Below, in pieces: positions 1 to 11,475 of a stretch of DNA of 64,000 nt (positions are counted from its first letter, which is position 1; every line of letters starts with the position of its first letter). The stretch is taken from assembly GCA_003665825.1 (NCBI GenBank), contig QPFY01000007.1:620001-684000 (forward strand). The letters run 5' to 3'. The translations under genes and the position numbers were made by a program. The notes beneath the pieces were generated by a model. It did no database searches. It was not told the DNA's origin and saw only the letters and a list, made by a program, of their open reading frames with translations. The DNA comes from Microbotryum silenes-acaulis. Its lineage: Eukaryota; Basidiomycota; Microbotryomycetes; Microbotryales; Microbotryaceae.

Positions 1-368
1 TAGGGGACATCCCTGAAGAATGATGCAGGTTGGGTCCGCACGACTGAAGGAGTAACGAACCATCGTCTCGATTCCGGCGATAATGGCGGGGAGATGACGA
101 CGTTTGTACGAATGGAAGAAGAATTAGCAAAACACAGCAGATATGATCATCTCTGCAACGGAATTTCCTTCGATGATGATGCACGAAGGACACTTGTGTG
201 TATGTGAAGTAATGAAATCAACCCCCACTTACCACCCCTCCCCAAAAGAAAACCCACGTCCCGGTCCTAATTCTCCAACTCGTTCGAGCCAAGGCATTCC
301 TGGCTTCTATGCGTTGAATCATTCCATTACAAGATTGGAGAAACACGTTTTGTCTCATCTACCTTTCC
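1..368. other. Window edge, no gene seen
   Basis: No reading frame here resembles a known family or joins by splice signals to a neighbour. It is the downstream flank of the minus-strand thioesterase gene and may carry its 3' untranslated region. Confidence 0.4.
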
Positions 369-1568
369 TTACTCTACTTGCGTCTCCCCATCCTCCGAAA
401 ACTTGACGTTTTGCTCAGACTTCAACGCCAAAGCGATGTATTTCGTATGTGAGCCTGGGGATATGATCAGAAATTCGATGATCAGGCTTGTTTGCTCCTT
501 CGAGCGAAGAGGTTATAGAATCGACGCGTACCGTAAGCGAGCAACTTGCCCGTGTTGGTGGAGAACATTTCGATGCGCGTGTAGGCGAGGGTTTTACCTG
601 TCAACGCACGGGGACGCGGGAGGAAATTAGAGGTGGAGGTGGGGACGGGGAAGAAAAGATGCTAGGGTGGTTTACCTTGTCCGATCACTTGAGCTTGTAA
701 TCTGACCGTTTCACCCAACGGAGCGGCGCGGACGAACCTGAAGGTGTCGGGAGAAAAGTTTTCTTCTCCATCAGCCGCTACCCAACTCTTTTACATTCCT
801 CAAAAGAATCAAATTCCCTAACGCTCCAAGGTGTGCTTGTGACTCACGTGACGTTGATATCCGTACTCACGCCGGTCATCCATAACCCCCTGCTCGAAAG
901 CGCGAGGGAACCCATCGAATCGACCAGGGACGAGGTGAGACCACCGTGGAGGGACTGTGGTGAACGGTGGAAGCTTGGTAGGGGATGAGTGGGTTTACCC
1001 GCAGATTCGATGGTGGGATCGACGACTGACGCCGACTCGGTTGACTAGCCCACGGGTATGGAACGCGGGATCAGTAAGGTTGGGATGGCCGAGACGGAGG
1101 ATTGAAAAAGTGGGGGGGTGTGGGGGTGAAAGGTGAAGCCGCGAACGAGACCATCGCACGATAGATAGGACCCCCAAAAAGAAGAGAGCAGCCTGAGCCT
1201 GAATCAGCCTCAAATTGATTCGTGAAGCTGTCTAGTGTGTCCGCTGAACTGACTCTGATGCTGCTTCACCACCATCTCGGCCTCGACGACGCCCGGTGTA
1301 GGGACCTGGGTCAACTTGAGGTGTCCGAACGAGTTGGCGTCGTGGCCGGCGTTCTTGAGGAAGCTCTGTGGGAAGGGGTAAGAGTAGGGGTCGGTATATG
1401 AGATGTCGGATCAACTGATTCACTGGGACGGTGGATCGTTCACGGACCTGCCATACGCGCTCCACAAAAGCTTTCGACGCGCTGTGACCGGATATCGAGA
1501 GTGAGTGGGAGATGGTAGCGAGGGTCAGATCTAGTACGAAGCAAGAATATAGGATACACTCACGCCAT
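369..1568 (-). CDS. Hotdog-fold acyl-CoA thioesterase (THEM2/ACOT13-like)
   Basis: Predicted to hydrolyse acyl-CoA thioesters. Eight exons join in frame to 161 residues, the usual size of this single-hotdog family: 1568-1564, 1481-1448, 1365-1254, 1044-1031, 954-848, 737-676, 597-532 and 454-369. Residues about 51-68 read INRVGSLHGGLTSSLVDS, the helix motif with the HGG turn and catalytic Asp typical of ACOT13/PaaI-type enzymes; FVRAAPLGETV and LAYGSHTKYIALAL follow as the later strands. The start codon lies in a 5-nt first exon (ATGGC), and the loop before HGG is encoded by a 14-nt exon; both are needed to keep frame. It is divergent from the Sld2-like gene with almost no space between them. 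No targeting peptide is evident, so cytosolic or mitochondrial location is open. Confidence 0.82.
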
Positions 1569-1720
1569 TCCGGGATCGACTGTAACCGACGCCAAGACAA
1601 GAGCGAAAGCGATCGCCGATTCCAATTCCCGGCCGCGTCGACCCGCTCGTCTTCTGCTTCTCTCTCCATCCACCGCCCCACTTGCACGTACTCGGACTCC
1701 GCCCTTCCCATCCTTTCCAG

Positions 1721-3684
1721 CCCTTCATCTCCCCCACCCCTCTGCCCAACCTGCCTCCCACCACCTCCGACTCCGCGCGGGCCTCGCTCAAGCTCGAGCT
1801 CAAAGCATGGGAGAACCAATTCCGTCGTACCCACAGCGGAACAGATCCCACCAAAGAGGATATCAAAAAGGATATTCCGATAGGTGAGTGAAAAGCCCCT
1901 CTCTTGGCTGTGTAGGGCGTGTGGCTCTTTCCTCCTGTGATCGTCTCTGATCGCGTATGTGTGTGGGGTGGGGGCTGGGTCCAAACTCAAAAACTGACTT
2001 TTTCGTCTTGCTCAGCGGCGAAATACAAGTTGTACCAAAAGCTCAAGACCCAACCCCCCCCACCGCTGCCTCCTCCTCCTCAAATACCTCTCAAAGATCA
2101 CCCACCACCTCCACTTTTCCCACAACCAGCGGAGAAAACCTCTTTCAAACCCCCAAAAAACCTCGTCCATCCACGACCACGCCCTCCTCCATCACTCCTC
2201 AACGAAACCCATCAACTCGTCCTGCACCCCCCAACTTGAGTTCTGCACCACCACCACCACCACCACCACCACCAACAACAACAACAACCAATCCGAATCA
2301 CCCAAATTATGTCCACGCGCACTCGCCGAACAAGATGCGCGATTTAGCCGCTTCGTTCTCCTCTCGTCGTTCACCGAACCATCGTCACTCGATTACCCAA
2401 TCGAAGAAAGAAACAACTTTCGCGCAAGATTTATTCGCTCAGACAAAGTTGGAGAGTCCGAGAAAGTATAACCCGTTCGCTAGGGAGGGTACGACGGCGT
2501 CGCCTACTAAAAGGATCAAGTTGAGCGGCGGGGAGGAGGCGTTCAAGAGGAGCAATGTCCGGTTAGGGCAGTTGTTCGGTGCGGCGAGAAGAAAGTCGGG
2601 TGGGGTAGTACAAGACGACGAGGACGAAGATCAAGAGATGTTGGGAGAAAGTCCCGTCAAGAACGATGCGACCAAGCGGAAATCGTTCGTTCCCTTGTTC
2701 GATCACGACGAGGATGAAGAGCACGAGGGGGGTATGAAGAATCCTTTCCTTGCCTCTGGCGCGGAGGGCAAGGGGAACGGCAAACGGAAAAAGAAGGAGG
2801 ACGGTGAACCGGGAAAGAAAGGAGGAGCGATGGATGGGTGGTTGAGGAAGGCGGTGCATCCGACGTTGAAGGGGTTCAAGAGGACGGGGTACGAAGGAGC
2901 CGAATTGGTGGAGGAGGACGAGGATGAGGACGGCGGGGATAAGGGGGAAGGTGGTTCCGCCGGTACGAATGGTCAGAAGGGCAAGAAGAAGCCTAAACGT
3001 GCGCCGGCGGGGCTGAGGTATAAGAAAATACCTGGCGGCAAAGCTCCTCCCAAGAAAGGTTCGACGGCAATGGCGGTCGATTCCGACGACGACGATGACG
3101 ACGAAGCAGTCTCGGATCGGATCGGCAAAACGAGCAGAGTCGGTTCGATGTTGATTGTCGATTTGGACGACGAGGAACAACACAGGATTGTGATTAGGTC
3201 GACTGGGGAGGGGATCGGCGGAGCGGGGATGAGCAAGATGGAGGAGGGGGAAGAGGATGAGTTGGTGCTTGCGACAGGGTCCTTGATTTATGTGAGGGGC
3301 ACACCACCACCGTCATCATCGATTCCGACCACATCGATGGATGAAGACGCTCCGACCTGGCACGATCAAGACCAAGCCAACGAAGCCCTACCCGAAGACT
3401 TGGCCTCGATACTCTCCCTCCGATCTTCACCCATGAAGAAGACAGCCTCCAAACGCATGTTGGCAAGGGACCGAACGGTCGATGACTTGTTGAAAGGTCC
3501 TTCAGCGGGCCTGAACAGGGTGAAGAAAGGGTTGATGGACTTGGAGGATGAGGAGGCGGATAAGGTGGGTGAGGAGGGGGTGGGGAGTGATGATGATTGG
3601 GCTTCGGATGTCGAGGGGTGGAAGGCGGTCAGCGATGGGGAGATGGATGGGTACGAGGAAGTTGAAGCGTTGGGGAGGATGTAG
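1721..3684 (+). CDS. SLD2: Sld2/Drc1-like DNA replication initiation factor (5' end unresolved)
   Basis: Sld2 is a CDK target that bridges Dpb11 and the CMG helicase at origins. The first supported exon ends at 1883 with KLELKAWENQF and EDIKKDIPIA; after an intron (1884-2015) it continues AAKYKLYQKLK, the conserved Sld2 N-terminal block. Downstream are NLFQTPKKPRPS, a (S/T)P-rich stretch suited to CDK control, a Lys/Arg-rich region with MDGWLRKAVHPTLKGFKR, and several acidic runs. Two oddities: no in-frame ATG lies upstream in the first exon, so a further 5' exon is missing (an ATG at 1512 is possible but has a poor donor), and the conserved block and the downstream 1.6 kb are in different frames, switching within a run of eight C at about 2056-2063. 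Assignment rests on remembered motifs. Confidence 0.68.
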
Positions 3685-3871
3685 AGTGTAGGAATCAGAT
3701 TTTTTGTGCTAAAAATCTCTGGAAGTAGATTTTCCCTCTGCCTCTCTCGAGCCATGCCTCGTTCGCTCGGACCCCGCCCGAGTCCAAAGCAGATGGTACA
3801 ACACCAATCGTTCCAAGCAACATAGAAATCAACACACGCTGAACTCCATCCCTAATCCCTCTCCTGCAGCC

Positions 3872-4905
3872 CTACATGATCCCCTCCGTCGCCTCATTCG
3901 CAACTTGCAACCCATCCTCCACAAACTCCTTCGTAGGACCGTTCTCTCGACCACCAGCCCCGTCCTTCATCTCCACATCCTCCACCGCGGCTTGTTCAAT
4001 CTTCTGCACTTCATTCCCTTGGACGTCCTTTACTGCTTCGATGATTTGTTGATGAGCCGTAGGTTCAGAGGGAGGGGTGCCTTGGGCGGGTTTGGAAGCT
4101 GAGGGGACGGAAGGGACGGGTGGGTCGTGGGTCGTGGTGGGGGCGGGGATGGGAGTGTGTTCCGCTTCGGCAGAGCTTTGGAAAACTACGATAGGTGCAG
4201 GTGCAGGTGCAGGTGCAGGTGTAGGTACGGATGTAGCTACGGGTGTAACTACGGGTATGGGGGTCGTCGCTCCTCCAGTCAGATCAATGATCGCCGAGGT
4301 AAGGACTGGCGTCGGCGTCGAATTCTGTACGGTCGACGTCCCCATCGTCTGGACCCCACCTCTTTCACTCGTCGTGTCGTTCTCGAACTCCATCCTCGTC
4401 GAAGGGGTCGTGTCGATCACCCATTTGCAGACTGTGCGCCAAAGGATCGAAAATCAGCCTTCGGGGGAAGAGGATCGCGCGACGCGGCTCCTTGATTGGG
4501 GACTGACTCTTGTAGTTGGGCCGTTGATGAGGTTTAAGGAAAGACGGTCGAACCCACGTTCTTTTGAAGGTCTGTGGCGTAGAGAGTGGACTCGACGAGG
4601 ATGACGAGGATGAGTATGACTGCTGTCCCCCTGTGGGAGTGCACATGTCTACGCACGGGCACGGCGGCCAAGATGGCTTGTTGTTCTGAGCTCAGCTACG
4701 AGTACAGAGAGCGTTAGGTCAGCTAAGAATGTTTAAAATGCGTGCAAGGTTTGGAACTGACCTCACTACGAGGCACGAACGAGCCTCGATTGCGCTGTTG
4801 CCAACGATTACCCGCCGCTGCGTTTGCTGCCTGTCAGATTCTCATGTATCGCATCAAGAAAAGTCAGTGCATGGAAACTTCTTGCGCGTATCGATGACTG
4901 ACCAT
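3872..4905 (-). CDS. Unrecognised Pro/Thr-rich protein, multi-exon
   Basis: I do not recognise the family. The start appears to be an ATG directly followed by a GTCAGT donor (exon 1 only three bases, 4905-4903). Exon 2 (4830-4762) encodes AANAAAGNRWQQRNRG and exon 3 begins at 4695 with LSSEQQAILAAVPVRR. A hydrophobic run (TAVILILVILVEST) follows in that frame but may be intronic. The last 180 codons (about 4411-3872) are a clean open frame rich in Pro, Thr and Ala, with a (PA)n run, an IIDLTGG patch resembling a SUMO-interacting motif and an acidic VEDVEMKDG patch. The junction between exon 3 and this last exon could not be fixed; at least three splice solutions exist and give different frames. 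Confidence 0.45.
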
Positions 4906-5208
4906 GGTGTATACAGGAGGTGGATCACGTGATGAGTCGCAGCGCGGGGTGAAGGGAGGAGGATAAGAGCGCTTCACGCGTCGAGGCGCGGGAACGGAGC
5001 GATTTTCGATCCCGGCCGAGCTCACAAGTTTTTGGGCAATGCAAATCCACCTCGGGGGGAACATGTCCACGTTTTTAGAAAGCAATATAATATAACAACA
5101 AGGAACTGATCCCGAACCCGCCAACAAACCCAAAATACCCTGACCAATACGAAATCGACGAATCGACTGCAGTGTAGAACCCAGCCCCGATCACTGAGGA
5201 AAGCTGCC
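4906..5208. other. Intergenic, no gene seen
   Basis: Lies between the start of the Pro/Thr-rich gene and the stop of the PXA gene, both on the minus strand; presumably promoter of the former and 3' region of the latter. No motif stands out. Confidence 0.4.
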
Positions 5209-6678
5209 TCACTCTTCCGTCGGTACCACCAATTCCGGAAACACCCTCCCGACGATAAGATCAAGTATTAACACGAACAGATGAACATTCGCGACGTGCG
5301 AATCCAAGGACCTCATCAAATGACGTGCCAAGGCTCTTGCTCTCGCAAGCTCATCCTCGGCTGAAGAAGATTTGTCCGCCCCTACCCCGGAAAGGGAAAC
5401 CAACATCCTCACCGCCACCTTGGGCAACACCCCCGCGATCGCCTCTTCGCAGCCTTTCTTGATCTCCTCTTGTTGCGCCTCGCTTGGATCAGGTTCCTTG
5501 GGTGGGGAATGCCCATTCGGGAAGAGAGCTTGGGTCGTCGACTCCAAGACCGTCTTGACCAGATCCCCCGTGCACAGTTTATTGTTTATGAGATAGAAGG
5601 TTAAGGAGGTTATGAAGGAGGAGAAGAGGGAGAGGAGGAGGGAGAGGTAATGCGTCACTTGGGCGAGGAGAGGTGAAGAAGGTAAGAGGACGAGAAGAAA
5701 TGAGATCCAGGGTGAGGCCAGAGGGGGTTGATGACGGTAGTGCGGTGGGACGGGGGATGAAACGGTCGTATGGTAGAGTGTCGAGAGGGAAGTCGAAAGT
5801 GCTCGGAAGACGGGTGGTATCGAGAAGATTGTCGCAAGGATGCGATCGGGGAGCGAAGGGGTCGTGATCGGTGGTTTGTCCGGAGCGCCCGTGGCGACGT
5901 GTGACGATTTCTGAGCCACGATGATTTTGGTGATGGCCGAATAAACGAACCATGGTTGTGCGACCCGATTGAAAACGTTGCCCAAGATGACATTAACGAT
6001 AATCTCCCTCGTGATCGCTCGCTCCGTCTCGGCGCGATAATCCTCGGGGGGTAAAAGCAACCTCAACAGATGATCGACAAGCGCTCGGAGATAAGTCGGA
6101 TCGACCTGGACTTGGGTCGTACCTTTCCCTGTCCCCGATGTTGTTTGCAAAGTGACAGCGATGTGGGGTTGCAAAAGGTGGAAAACGTTGTCGCGATCAA
6201 AATTGTGTGCATGCCCCGTGTGGGCTTTATCCGTGGCTTGATCCCAATCCCTGACATGGGTCTCCAACAAGGCCGGAAAATCGACGGCGAGCAATTGGAC
6301 AAAATCGACGTGGGCTAGCCTCACTTCGAGCGCCTGGATGACATGAACCAGGATCGAGGTGACCTGTTGCACGAAGGCGCGTTCGGGGTCGCGAGAGATG
6401 GACGAGTACCATGAGAGCACGTGTTCGCGGCAGATGAGAGCGATCAAGTCGAGGATGAGAGGATCGAGTTCGATGTGTGCTGCAGCGTGAAGAATCCGGG
6501 GTGGTCGGGGCCCATGAGGCGAAGGCGAGGGGTACAGGATGCGCTGGTGCAGAGGGACAGGGGTCGCGATCGGTCGAGGGGCGGATGCTGACGTCGAGGC
6601 AGCGATCGCAGAACGGGTACGGATGTCGGCCGTCATACGCTGAGAGGCGAAGGTTGGCGACGTGGGACTCGTCAACAT
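5209..6678 (-). CDS. PXA-domain membrane protein (sorting-nexin-associated type)
   Basis: A single uninterrupted frame of 489 codons, unusual in this intron-rich window. Residues about 60-270 resemble the PXA domain found N-terminal in Mdm1/SNX13-type proteins: helices around LDLIALICREHVLSWYSSIS, FVQLLAVDFPALLETHVRDW and the end pattern TEREITREIIVN/VILGNVFNRV (here AITREIIVNVILGNVFNRV). A hydrophobic segment around residues 335-370 (SFLLVLLPSSPLLAQ then LLLSLFSSFITSLTFYLI) could be a membrane anchor. No PX or RGS domain follows, so it resembles the stand-alone fungal PXA proteins linked to endosome/vacuole or ER contact membranes. The chosen ATG begins MLTSPTSPTFASQR; another ATG 52 bases upstream is in a different frame. 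Confidence 0.72.
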   Translation of the reverse strand: MLTSPTSPTFASQRMTADIRTRSAIAASTSASAPRPIATPVPLHQRILYPSPSPHGPRPPRILHAAAHIELDPLILDLIALICREHVLSWYSSISRDPERAFVQQVTSILVHVIQALEVRLAHVDFVQLLAVDFPALLETHVRDWDQATDKAHTGHAHNFDRDNVFHLLQPHIAVTLQTTSGTGKGTTQVQVDPTYLRALVDHLLRLLLPPEDYRAETERAITREIIVNVILGNVFNRVAQPWFVYSAITKIIVAQKSSHVATGAPDKPPITTPSLPDRILATIFSIPPVFRALSTSLSTLYHTTVSSPVPPHYRHQPPLASPWISFLLVLLPSSPLLAQVTHYLSLLLSLFSSFITSLTFYLINNKLCTGDLVKTVLESTTQALFPNGHSPPKEPDPSEAQQEEIKKGCEEAIAGVLPKVAVRMLVSLSGVGADKSSSAEDELARARALARHLMRSLDSHVANVHLFVLILDLIVGRVFPELVVPTEE

Positions 6679-7258
6679 TGTGTAGACGAGCAGCTACCAC
6701 CGCGGCTGTCAAAGGAACGGGTCTAGCCATTGCAGCACTTGGTCAGCTCTGCGGAGGCATCGATCGCTGCAGGCATACACTCTGTACTCACCGGCACTGC
6801 ACTCGATCCCAACGAATGCCAACTACGACCACTTGAAGCACACACACTAATCGACCAGGGGTATTCAAACGCGCGACGACATGTACGCGATGCCTTGGTG
6901 GGCTGTGGAGCCCTGTCGAGTTACGCTTGGGGCTACGGGGGAAGCTATTGACCGCCACAAGCTGCCACGATGGTGATGGACGCTAGTCTAGGGTCTTCCT
7001 CCACGGCAGACGTTGAATAAGCGAAGTGCTGTTTTGACCGGAGGCGAAGGGAGAGGACCCAGCGCATCGCTTTACGCGGCCAGAACCGGCGCGGTCCGCT
7101 CGAGCTGCCCGCACGTGACTTGCGCAAGATCCAAAGTGGGGGAAGTGCTGCTCTGGCTCTCTCAGCGTTAGCCACGGCCGCAACGCATCATCTTGGATCA
7201 ACCCTCAGTCAAGCATTACGCCAAATACTACATTGCATCATTTTACCTCCCCGCGGGC
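6679..7258. other. Intergenic, no gene seen
   Basis: Promoter side of the PXA gene and 3' side of the basic zinc-finger gene. Short open frames on both strands look like chance; no RNA gene or repeat noticed. Confidence 0.4.
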
Positions 7259-8624
7259 CTATGCTTCGCTCGCACTCGCAATCTTCGCCTTCTTGGGCTT
7301 TTTGGCCTTCTTCTCCTCAACCACGGGTGCCGGAGCTGCCTTGACCGGCTTGGGCTGCTCATTTTTGGATGCTTCCTTCTTGGACGCCTCCTTCGTCTTG
7401 GGTTGTTCCTTCTGGGGCTCGTCCCTTGCCCTCTTCTTAGCCGCCGACTTGACCGGTTTCTCCTTCTTTAAGGCGACCTCGTCCTTGGGCACATTCTTTG
7501 CCGCGAGCGCATCGGCGTCCCTCTTGACCTTCTTCAACGCCTGCCTTTGTTGGATTTCCTCGGGCGATGGTTTGGGCTTGGGCTTGTACTTTTCCTTGTT
7601 TTTGGGTTGCTTCAACTCTTTCGCTCTTTTCAAAGGAACACGACAAAAGTCAGCTTCTTGACCAACGAACCGAACGGCGTGCGCCGCGCATCAAACCGCG
7701 ACTCACGTCATGGTCTTCTTGATCGCCTTCTCCTTCTTGGCGGCCCTCTTCCTCGCCCTCTTCTCCGCCTTGGCCTGCCTCAGCTTGGCATGCTTCTCCC
7801 TCTTGGCGGCCCTGATCGCCTCCCTCTTTGAGATCTCCTCTAGCTCTGCCTGAGTCTTGATCCTCGCATTCTCCTCCGCAGCTTTCGATTTCGGTTTCGA
7901 TGCGGCGGCAGCGGCGGCGGCTTCCTTGTCCTTTTTGGATTGTTCTGCCGGTGTCGGACCCCCGGTGAGGGTTTGGAGGGTTAGGCGTTGGATGACGAGG
8001 TTGTCGATTTGGGCCGAGATTTGGCGTGCGTCGACGGCGAGGGAGGATGCCGGGAAGTCGGGTTTGGCGATGTGTGCTTGGAAACGCTCGAGCCTTCGCT
8101 TATGGTCCTGATGAGCAACAAAAGGACGATATCAGTTAATGCCATCTTTATGAGTGGGCCGTCCTCGTGCCATTGTAGAAACAGCTACCCACCTTTGAAG
8201 CCAAATGAACCTCCAACATCCTCCCCTTCTTGATCTTCTTGGTCGGACAAACGACGCACAACATCTTGTCCTCTCCCACCTCTGCATCTGCTGCAGTGTC
8301 CCCTGCTTCCCTTGGTACAGTGACGATCGGATTCTTTCCCGCTTCTTCCGCAGTTGGGTATCCGGGCGGTGGAGGTGTCAGAGCTTCTGCCTCGTCGTCC
8401 TCGTCATCGTCATCACTACCCTCCCCATCGTCCTCGTCACTCCCCTCCTCCTCCTCCTCCTCCTCCTCCTCCTCCGCCGCCTCAGATCCCTCATCCGATC
8501 CCGATCCCGATCCTTGCGACGAGACGTCTTGCTCCAAATCATCCTCCGACTCGGATTCATCCGACATGACGGCCTCCTTGTTCGAAGCCGCCAGTTTGCG
8601 CGCTTTGGCAACGTGTTTGTACAT
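7259..8624 (-). CDS. Lys-rich nuclear/nucleolar-type protein with U1-like zinc finger
   Basis: Three exons (8624-8193, 8107-7707, 7625-7259) give 399 residues. Order: a Ser/Asp/Glu-rich N-terminal third with a run of about 12 Glu, then CVVCPTKKIKKGRM-LEVHLASKDH, which fits a U1/matrin-type C2H2 finger (C-x2-C-x13-H-x5-H), then an Ala/Lys-rich coiled region, then a C-terminal quarter that is about one third Lys with repeated KKEASK and KPVKAA units. The finger straddles the first intron, and its second His is only formed after splicing, which supports the junction. The composition suggests an RNA-binding nucleolar protein of the ribosome-biogenesis type, but that is inference; I do not know a named ortholog. 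Confidence 0.65.
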
Positions 8625-9084
8625 CGCTTTAGTGGAGTTTGTGGGGTGGTGCTTGTGCGATGTGTGTGTGTGAGAGTGGGCAAGGGAAGCCGAGAGTCGT
8701 CGCGCGCGACACGGCGAGGCGGCTGCGAAGCGTCTCGATCACGGTCCGAGCTGGTCCGAGCGGCACACTGCAATTGGGATTTCAAGTGCCGATAGCTTGC
8801 GCCAATCAATGGGAGTTTTCTGTACATGGCAGGCTTCATCGTTTTCCGTGTCTGCCACCGCATGAACAAGCATCTCGTAGGATACAGCCGAATTCAGAAG
8901 CCGCCGTTGAATTTTCCTGCATAATTATGTCGAGAATATGTTTCAACAGGGCGAGTGCCGCTGAGATCGTTTTGACCTGCTTATTGCCAGGTAAGCAGAG
9001 AAGCCTTTGCTCGTCGTGGCGACGAACGAACCGTCTCGTGCTCTGGCCATCGCTTCACTTGATGCCACACTTGTTCCGCATTCC

Positions 9085-11087
9085 ATGGGCGTCCAGGGTC
9101 TGACGACCTGGGTCGACCAGCATACGACCCTATGCGAATACCACGCACTGTCATCCGATGATGCTGCCAGCGCCCGGTCTGGCAGTGCCGCGATCCCGTT
9201 CATCATCGACGGGCTCGCTTTCTTGTCGTACCTCTTCCGCCTCAACAACCTCGCCATCGTCGATCCTATACGAGGCGGAAACTACCTCGAGTTGCGACGC
9301 CTCCTTCGGGAATGCATCGAATACTACCGCGCGGTGGGACTTGAACCCGAGATCGTCTGGGACGGTAAGAAGCGCTCTATGCCTACCAGTGCCGTGAGCT
9401 CGTGAGCTCAAGTTGGCTAGTGCGTCTCCTTTTTGCTTGCAGGACCTTATGGAACCAGCAAGACGGAAACGATCCTCAGCCGGGGAAGACAAGCGATCCG
9501 CACCTCGCACGACTTCATGCGCTCCAGCGAAGACCAGCGAGCTCATTTGCACGTGATCTCTAGAGCGGCTAGACTGCCTCTGCTCGCTAGGTCGGCGTGC
9601 ACCTACGAACTACACCAGCTTCACGTCAAGATGCATTCCGCTCAGGCTGAAGCTGATTCTCCGACGGCTGAGTTGGCTCAACGCAGCAATGGCTATGCTG
9701 TCTCGCAAGGTGGGCCCCCACCTCCGGCTTGGGCTGAGAGCATGCGAGGCTGATCTTGGTCCGTCCGCTTGCAGACAGCGATTACTTCATTCTCCCTGCC
9801 ATCTCGAGGGGCTATGTACCGCTGGACAGAATCGTATACGGTCCCGGACGGATGGCACGACCCGGGATGCTTCGCCCTGGCTCGAGAGCCGTGCTACGTA
9901 TAGGGGTCTATCAACCGGCGCGCATCGCACACATGTTGGGGATCCACCTTGAACGTCTACCCGTGTTTGCTGCCCTGGCGGGGAACGATCTAGCCAATCT
10001 CACGGAGACTTTTCACTCGACGTCGAGCCAGGGGAAACGCTCAAGGTCTCGTCCTTCGCGCAAAATCGACATTGACAAAGTGGCGAGCATCATCGCATCG
10101 ATCGAATCCACCTGCACTCTAGAAGAGACCCTGCGGATCGCACTCGCCAAGCTCCTGGGCAATGTCCAACCTTCAACGACGATGCTTGAAGAGCTTGCTG
10201 CTTCGGCTCGGTCCTACGAACTCGTGTCGATCGAGACCATCATTCCGGGATTCCCTCTACAACCGCGCATTTCCGACAGCCCCGAACAAGCCCAATCCCG
10301 ACGGCTGTACTTTGATGAGATCTTTGCTCGGGGTGACTCGGCCAATTTCATCTACCAAGCAACGCAAGCGCAACTCGTGGTGTCCAAGATTACGGTGGAA
10401 CGACCCGAGTTTCGTTCGCCCTGTTTAACACTGGGTCGTCCCTTGCGAAGCCTCATCTACGCCGTACTCGACGATGCGATTGGTATCGGCGCTCCGGACG
10501 TTACCGAGTACTGTCGAAGGGAGGATGATCTACATGCGACCCTCATCCCCATTCGCACCGTCGCGGAATGCTCAAAGTCGCCGATTCCTACGCCATTATT
10601 GCTCGCCCCAACCGGCGAGCGTCTGCGCTTCCTGGTCGGCGCATTCCATTCCACGATACTCTCATCGACGACCAAGGATAAAACGTTCCGTTACCTTCCG
10701 CTCTTACTTGCTCTTCGACACATTCAATCTTACGCTCGAGTACCCTGGTCCCGGCCAATGCTCATCTCTGCCCTCGCGACAGCCGTTACTCTCTCTTCTC
10801 CAGACCGGTATCACCAACTCAGAGTCGGGACTCAACTCCCTCGAGCGGCCAATATCGAACACATCCAAACTTCGGTCGAACTCGTCCAGACGTTGCACTA
10901 CCTACAAATACTGCTCGAGGCGTTATTGCTTGCCCAGGAATTGACCCCTTGTCATCTCCTATTTGATGGCGGCGTTTTGCACGCTTTTCTGGCAGAGGGC
11001 GACGAGGTCGAGAAGCTCTTGGGTCAATTATCGGGAGAACAGGTGGTGAACGAGGTTTTCGGCTTGTTGGAACTGGTGGAACAATGA
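9085..11087 (+). CDS. Asteroid/XPG-like PIN nuclease-fold protein, tandem copy 1
   Basis: Three exons (9085-9364, 9443-9709, 9775-11087) encode 619 residues. The start MGVQGLTTWV is the classic N-terminus of FEN1/XPG and Asteroid proteins. Acidic residues of the fold are visible at FIIDGLAF (N domain), EIVWDG (end of exon 1), QAEADSPTAELAQ (where XPG-I has EAEA) and SDYFILPA (where FEN1 has DSD). ALAGNDLANL matches the GxDY-type turn. The helix-hairpin-helix seen in FEN1 is not obvious and the C-terminal 300 residues are helical and unfamiliar, as in Asteroid-type proteins. The following gene is a paralog with identical intron phases and nearly the same layout. A role in DNA or RNA cleavage is family inference only. 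Confidence 0.8.
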
Positions 11088-11475
11088 ACAAGCTTTATTA
11101 ATGACCCCCTGTCGGTAGATCCAAGAGCCACGAACGCCAAAAACTCGCACGGCCAAGGCGTCGTACTGCCGGTTCGATTTTATTTGCCGACCTGGCATAA
11201 GCGGCCATGCGGATGCGGACACGACAGCGTGCGAATCCCGACCCTGCTCGCCCAGAGGAATATTGCCGATTCGCGACAGCTCGCCGTTCAGGTGAAAGTG
11301 GACGTCCAAACTTGATGGCGTCAGAGACGGACATCGCCGCAATATCATTCGACTGTCCCCCGGCAAATTCGTCTGCGTCTCGTTCACCCCTGATGGCCCT
11401 GCATATATCTTATCAAGCATCGATGCTACTCTCTGTTCCTCCGATACCACCACCTCTGAGCTCATAACATCGATC

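Noticed and set aside
4190..4260. GGTGCA tandem repeat at about 4195-4225
   Set aside because: It encodes the Pro-Ala run of the Pro/Thr-rich protein and is ordinary low-complexity coding sequence.
8430..8480. TCC-repeat microsatellite near 8450
   Set aside because: It encodes the poly-Glu run of the zinc-finger protein on the minus strand and needs no separate explanation.
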